Shown here: piece after piece, positions 62,356 to 64,000 of the stretch
Position numbering within the stretch: position 1 is the first letter of the stretch
How the letters are laid out: each line of letters opens with the position of its first letter
Made by a program: the position numbers and the translations under genes
The notes under the pieces: model-generated
Told to the model about the DNA's origin: nothing
What the model saw: the letters and a program-made list of their open reading frames with translations, nothing else
Database searches by the model: none
Assembly (NCBI RefSeq): GCF_017377875.1
Contig: NZ_CP070975.1
Span: 1,612,001 to 1,676,000 of the forward strand
DNA from: Alcaligenes sp. SORT26
GTDB taxonomy: Bacteria; Pseudomonadota; Gammaproteobacteria; Burkholderiales; Burkholderiaceae_B
Direction: 5' to 3'
DNA length: 64,000 nucleotides

Positions 62356-63798
62356 TTGTCTTCCGGTCAGCAAGACGGGCGGCCCGCCGTGGCCGCCCAA
62401 CGCCGAGCAACAAAAAACTCGAGTATCCGGCTGGGTTTATTCAGCCGGTCTTTTTTATTGCTCGCTGCGTTAATGCTCGTCAGCCTGGGTGCCTGGCTGC
62501 AAGTATTCTTCAGTATGGAAGAAGGACCACGCGCGGCCCAAATGGCTCAACGCGTGGCGTCCATTGTCAGCATCACCCGCTCGGCTCTGGTGTACGCGCC
62601 TCCGGCGGTACGCCCTGCCCTGTTGCTGGATTTGGCAACCAAAGAAAGTCTGCGCGTGCAACCACGCGAAAATACGGACGAGCTGGAACCCCTGCCGCGC
62701 TCTAATTACTGGCAACACGTCTCTACCGAAGTACGTGGTGCATTAGGTAGCCAGACCCTGATCATGTGGTCGGTCAATAGCGTGCCGGGCATCTGGGTTT
62801 CCTTTGATATCAATGAAGATCAGTACTGGCTGGTCTTTGATCGCGAACAATTAAGTCTGACGGCTGGCGTGGAATGGCTGGGCTGGGGCGCAACCGCCTT
62901 GCTGCTGGCCCTGATCGGTGCCGCAGTCAGTGTGCGTTTTGTGAACCGGCCTTTGGCTCAACTGGCCAAGGTGGCCCAGCAATTGGCCCGTGGCGAAACC
63001 CCCAGCACCCTGCCTGAAAAAGGCCCGGTTGAAATCCGCGACATGAATATCGCCTTTAACCGTATGGCCCGCGATATCCGCCAGACCGAGGCGGATCGGG
63101 AAATCATGCTGGCCGGTATTTCGCACGACTTGCGCACGCCTCTGGCGCGCATGCGTCTGGAAATCGAATTAAGTCAGGTATCAGACGAAACCCGAGCCGC
63201 CATTGACGAGGACTTGGCCCAGATTGACCACAGTATTGGTCAGTTGATGGAGTACGCCCGTCCCGCTGCGGCTGTACCCGAGCATGGCATTGATGTTTCC
63301 GCCGTGCTCAATGACGTCTACGAGCGCGAACGCACACATACCGAATCGCTGGGTGGCATTTTGACGGCTTCCGTCGAACCCAATCTGTACGCCCGCATCA
63401 GCGCTCACGACTTGAAGCGTATCGTCTCCAACCTGATCGAAAATGCGCGTCGTTATGGCCGCAGCCCCGAAGATGACCGTGCGCGTATCGAACTGTCGGC
63501 ACATCAGCACGGCAATATTCTGGTGATTGCCGTCAAAGATCAGGGCGCAGGGATTGCCAAAGGCGATATCCAGCGTCTGCTGCGTCCCTTCTCTCGTGGT
63601 GTCTCTGCCCGTACTGGCGTGAGCGGTGCAGGTTTGGGGCTGGCGATTGTGGAGCGCTTGCTGGGACAGGTCGGTGGTCACTTTGAGCTGGTCAGCGCCC
63701 CCTCCGAGGGTTTGACCGCCCGCATTCAATTGCCACGTATCCGTGCAAGTCGTAATGCCCCTGGAACCCAGGGCGATAAAGACACCAAAGTCTCCTGA
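62356..63798 (+). CDS. envZ: EnvZ-like sensor histidine kinase (RisS-like)
   Basis: This is the membrane sensor partner of the upstream regulator. The 480-residue protein has two membrane helices (about 29-50 and 172-195) bounding a periplasmic domain of about 120 residues. A HAMP domain, the H-box GISHDLRTPLARMRLE with His257, the N box NLIENARRYG and the G boxes DQGAGI and GAGLGLAIV follow. The start is a TTG at 62356, two bases after the ompR stop. The periplasmic domain resembles EnvZ in size. A hairpin with no T run on this strand follows. Confidence 0.93.
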   Translation: MSSGQQDGRPAVAAQRRATKNSSIRLGLFSRSFLLLAALMLVSLGAWLQVFFSMEEGPRAAQMAQRVASIVSITRSALVYAPPAVRPALLLDLATKESLRVQPRENTDELEPLPRSNYWQHVSTEVRGALGSQTLIMWSVNSVPGIWVSFDINEDQYWLVFDREQLSLTAGVEWLGWGATALLLALIGAAVSVRFVNRPLAQLAKVAQQLARGETPSTLPEKGPVEIRDMNIAFNRMARDIRQTEADREIMLAGISHDLRTPLARMRLEIELSQVSDETRAAIDEDLAQIDHSIGQLMEYARPAAAVPEHGIDVSAVLNDVYERERTHTESLGGILTASVEPNLYARISAHDLKRIVSNLIENARRYGRSPEDDRARIELSAHQHGNILVIAVKDQGAGIAKGDIQRLLRPFSRGVSARTGVSGAGLGLAIVERLLGQVGGHFELVSAPSEGLTARIQLPRIRASRNAPGTQGDKDTKVS

Positions 63799-63802
63799 AC
63801 AC

Positions 63803-63838
63803 AAAAAACCTTGGGCGGGTACTCCCCTTGCCCAAGGT
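63803..63838 (-). terminator. Terminator of ispF
   Basis: A 9-base-pair stem (63808-63816 with 63830-63838), with a further G/C stem in its loop, is followed on the minus strand by six T. It lies 22 bases from the ispF stop and also separates ispF from envZ. Confidence 0.8.
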
Positions 63839-63859
63839 CTCATTCAGAACCCAATGCAA

Positions 63860-64000
63860 TCAAGCGCGGTACAACAAGGCCACGGTGGTTACCGCAATCC
63901 CTTCCTGGCGGCCCACAAAGCCAATGGCTTCATTTGTTTTGCCTTTGACGTTCACACTGCCCGGCTCTAAATGCAGATCCGCCTCAATATTGGCCACCAT
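63860..64000 (-). CDS. ispF: 2-C-methyl-D-erythritol 2,4-cyclodiphosphate synthase (C-terminal part)
   Basis: The last 46 codons of IspF are in the window; the start lies beyond base 64000. IspF is an enzyme of the non-mevalonate isoprenoid pathway. Visible are VNVKGKTNEAIGFVGRQEGI and the final VALLYRA, matching the conserved NVKA.T.E.LGF.GR.EGI block. The frame begins with a Met codon at the window edge, but this is inside the protein (family pattern NI.AD). Convergent with envZ, as for ispF near risAS in Bordetella relatives (from memory). Confidence 0.9.
   Translation of the reverse strand: MVANIEADLHLEPGSVNVKGKTNEAIGFVGRQEGIAVTTVALLYRA

Overview
The window is a gene-dense, ordinary-looking stretch of a betaproteobacterial chromosome. 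Family content and gene order point to Burkholderiales, family Alcaligenaceae: yceD-rpmF-plsX-fabHDG-acpP-fabF running into rpoE-mucA-mucB-degP-lepA-lepB-rnc-era-recO, trpBA-accD, smc-zipA-ligA, and an OmpR/EnvZ pair beside ispF that resembles Bordetella RisA/RisS. Alcaligenes is my best guess for the genus, by inference only. No rRNA, tRNA, CRISPR array, prophage or insertion sequence is visible.

Layout. 1-3039 (+): end of pepA, holC, a Bax-inhibitor-like membrane protein and cysE. 3270-20553 (-): one long run which, in transcription order, is yceD, rpmF, plsX, fabH, fabD, fabG, acpP, fabF, a small YgfX-like gene, rpoE and its anti-sigma and protease partners, then lepA, lepB, rnc, era, recO, a PIN-domain gene and a RarD-like transporter. 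It covers fatty-acid synthesis, envelope stress, protein secretion and ribosome maturation. 20829-22972 (+): maf, an RsmI-like methylase and a lipoprotein amidase. 23014-26254 (-): msrP-msrQ, an HAD phosphatase and rluC. 26743-30072 (+): rne behind a leader of almost 500 bases. 30746-36161 (-): trpB-trpA-accD preceded by relA. 36245-36763 (+): a flavodoxin-like gene. 36828-38003 (-): pncB. 38244-43125 (+): fdxA, phaZ, an RnfB-like ferredoxin, nth, a degenerate LivF-like ATPase and ompW. 43122-48084 (-): a branched-chain amino acid transport locus, livK-livH-livMG (fused)-livF. 48414-50428 (+): msrB, yciB, bolA and a parvulin. 50607-57286 (-): smc-zipA-ligA. 57787-59097 (+): lplT. 59188-61340 (-): a fused tsaB-rimI and a family 4 uracil-DNA glycosylase. 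61619-63798 (+): ompR-envZ. 63860-64000 (-): the end of ispF.

The strangest DNA lies between the convergent genes rne and accD (30073-30745). After the rne terminator comes a 135-base stretch with no G on the + strand, ending in four exact 8-base repeats, so the other strand has strong G-quadruplex potential. A 242-base, almost perfectly palindromic, multi-branched element (30407-30648) follows. I recognise neither.

Other points of interest: a LivF-like ATPase that has lost both the Walker A lysine and the Walker B glutamate but keeps a good ribosome binding site; two near-consensus FNR boxes before ompW; a run of nine C in the first codons of ompR; a low-GC block inside ligA; LivM-LivG and TsaB-RimI fusions; a short RecO followed by unusual neighbours; and probable intra-operon terminators behind acpP and livK. 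I did not find a clear new multi-gene system. Coordinates were read by eye; all family assignments rest on motif and sequence recognition, with no database search.
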